Of a stretch of 6,337 nt of DNA, positions 6,252 through 6,337 are shown in pieces. The stretch's first letter is position 1. Every line of letters starts with the position of its first letter. Source of the DNA: Candidatus Gastranaerophilales bacterium (GTDB lineage Bacteria > Cyanobacteriota > Vampirovibrionia > Gastranaerophilales > Gastranaerophilaceae); the NCBI GenBank assembly GCA_900772035.1, contig CAAGQE010000059.1:1-6337 (forward strand), read 5' to 3'. The position numbers and the translations under genes are program-made. The notes beneath the pieces are model-generated. The model made no database searches. It worked only from the letters and a program-made list of their open reading frames with translations, and was not told the origin of the DNA.

Positions 6252-6337
6252 ATGGCAAAACAAAACGATATGGTTCCCATAGAGGTCTGCATCTTGACCG
6301 TCGACCACGACATCAAGGGTACTGTTTACGTATCAAA
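6252..6337 (+). CDS. Start of an unidentified protein (partial, cut by right edge)
   Basis: The ATG at 6252 opens a frame of 28 codons to the window edge, beginning MAKQNDMVPIEVCILTVDHD and continuing with a KGTVYVS segment. AGAGGA lies 7 nt before the ATG, and a strong promoter lies upstream, so the start is well supported. The alternating polar and hydrophobic residues (PIEVCILTV, then IKGTVYVS) suggest the first strands of a small beta-barrel-like domain. It loosely recalls short cyanobacterial-type conserved proteins that begin with a 'V-I-G-V' strand pair (such as DUF6812-like ones), but 28 residues are too few to assign a family. Confidence 0.7.
   Translation, partial: MAKQNDMVPIEVCILTVDHDIKGTVYVS

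Overview
The window looks like part of a low-GC, Gram-negative bacterial genome that uses the standard genetic code: TAA, TAG and TGA all end genes here. Protein style, gene arrangement and AT-rich compact promoters fit a gut or environmental Melainabacteria/Gastranaerophilales-type lineage (non-photosynthetic relatives of cyanobacteria). That placement is inference from general appearance; no marker in the window proves it. A SPOR-domain protein and an Sec-type signal peptide indicate an envelope with periplasm or export.

Layout: from about 4576 down to the left edge every gene is on the minus strand. In transcription order these are pheS (phenylalanyl-tRNA synthetase alpha), hisF (imidazole glycerol phosphate synthase cyclase subunit), a 189-residue protein of unknown function, a HEAT-repeat protein, a membrane-anchored SPOR-domain protein, a 45-residue membrane miniprotein, and an acidic, cysteine-tailed ORF that runs off the left edge. 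pheS, hisF and the 189-residue gene are packed with a 1-nt gap and an 8-nt overlap and form one operon. HEAT, SPOR and the miniprotein genes are separated by 63-68 nt gaps, each holding a plausible sigma-70-type promoter, so they may be transcribed separately as well as by readthrough.

On the plus strand, an 83-nt divergent intergenic region separates pheS from a secreted GH13 (alpha-amylase family) protein. This gene appears to be leaderless: an extended -10 box sits 8 nt before the ATG and there is no Shine-Dalgarno sequence. It keeps the three catalytic acids but has lost the conserved region I Asn-His. A last gene, with its own promoter and ribosome binding site, begins at 6252 and is cut by the right edge.

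The genes are mostly housekeeping (translation, histidine synthesis, envelope, glycan metabolism) and do not form one obvious pathway. I saw no RNA genes, mobile elements, CRISPR arrays or convincing intrinsic terminators, and no stretch over 300 bases lacks a gene. The least ordinary part is the left end: a membrane miniprotein translationally overlapped by an acidic protein whose tail starts a 16-residue Cys-rich tandem repeat.
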